A stretch of DNA of 64,000 bases from Mangrovibacter phragmitis (GTDB lineage: Bacteria; Pseudomonadota; Gammaproteobacteria; Enterobacterales; Enterobacteriaceae). The notes under the pieces were generated by a model that was not told where the DNA came from, searched no databases, and saw only the letters and a program-made list of their open reading frames with translations. Shown here piece by piece: positions 63,876 through 64,000 of this stretch (within the stretch, counting starts at the first letter, position 1; each line of letters starts with the position of its first letter). The stretch lies in assembly GCF_001655675.1 (NCBI RefSeq), contig NZ_LYRP01000003.1:62001-126000 (forward strand). The letters run 5' to 3'. Position numbers and translations under genes: made by a program.

Positions 63876-64000
63876 TCAACGCCGGATAAGCGGTTGAACT
63901 TTATTATCAATTGCTTCCCTGGCCCGGAAGATACGTGAACGAACAGTACCCACAGGGCAGTCCATGATGGCTGAGATCTCTTCATAACTCAGCCCTTCAA
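63876..64000 (-). CDS. rpoE: SigmaE (RpoE), C-terminal end only
   Basis: The last 41 codons are visible, ending in TGA at 63876-63878 (rc). Residues EGLSYEEISAIMDCPVGTVR form the region 4.2 helix-turn-helix that reads the -35 of sigmaE promoters, and the end is NKVQPLIRR as in E. coli. The rest lies beyond the window. Confidence 0.97.
   Translation of the reverse strand, partial: EGLSYEEISAIMDCPVGTVRSRIFRAREAIDNKVQPLIRR

Overview
The window is chromosomal DNA of a member of the Enterobacteriaceae. From guaA to the right-hand end, gene content, order and protein sequences match the E. coli/Salmonella stretch from guaBA through the isc cluster, purL and lepA to rseCBA-rpoE. Differences show it is neither E. 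coli nor a typical Salmonella: there is no hca operon between hcaT and glyA, a decayed DUF1007-like gene replaces yfhR, murQ sits beside yfhH, and mltF is shorter. I do not assign a genus.

Bases 1-2835 are accessory. This part is visibly AT-rich and rich in codons such as ATA and AGA. It holds the end of a lactose/cellobiose-type PTS IIB gene, an enolase-superfamily (mandelate-racemase subgroup) acid-sugar dehydratase, and a matching PTS IIA gene. A 22-codon remnant of a P4-type integrase and an IS200 element follow. The IS ends a few bases from the guaA terminator. The 3' end of guaA is a known island integration site, so I read this as one edge of a guaA-associated island carrying a sugar-acid PTS operon. 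That operon is the least explained content of the window.

The core region, left to right, starts with purine synthesis (guaBA) and xseA, yfgJ, der, bamB, yfgM, hisS, ispG, rodZ, rlmN and ndk. Next come pbpC-yfhM, sseA, sseB and pepB. The Fe-S assembly operon iscRSUA-hscBA-fdx-iscX follows, with two abutting IscR sites. Then come trmJ, suhB, the pseudogene, csiE and hcaT. The glyA/hmp pair is divergent, with PurR and NsrR sites. glnB, glrR-qseG-glrK and the sRNA gene glmY follow, with a sigma54 promoter and three GlrR-type sites. The remainder is purL (PurR box), mltF, tadA, pgpC, murQ/yfhH, yfhL, acpS-pdxJ-recO-era-rnc, lepB-lepA, rseCBA and the end of rpoE.

Several functions work together. 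GlrK/QseG/GlrR drives GlmY, which in E. coli raises amino-sugar synthesis. MurQ, PbpC, MltF, RodZ and AcpS concern envelope building or recycling. RseA/RseB/RseC with RpoE, BamB and YfgM concern envelope quality. IscR, Hmp/NsrR, Fdx, RlmN, IspG and YfhL are linked through iron-sulphur clusters. No rRNA, tRNA or CRISPR array was seen.
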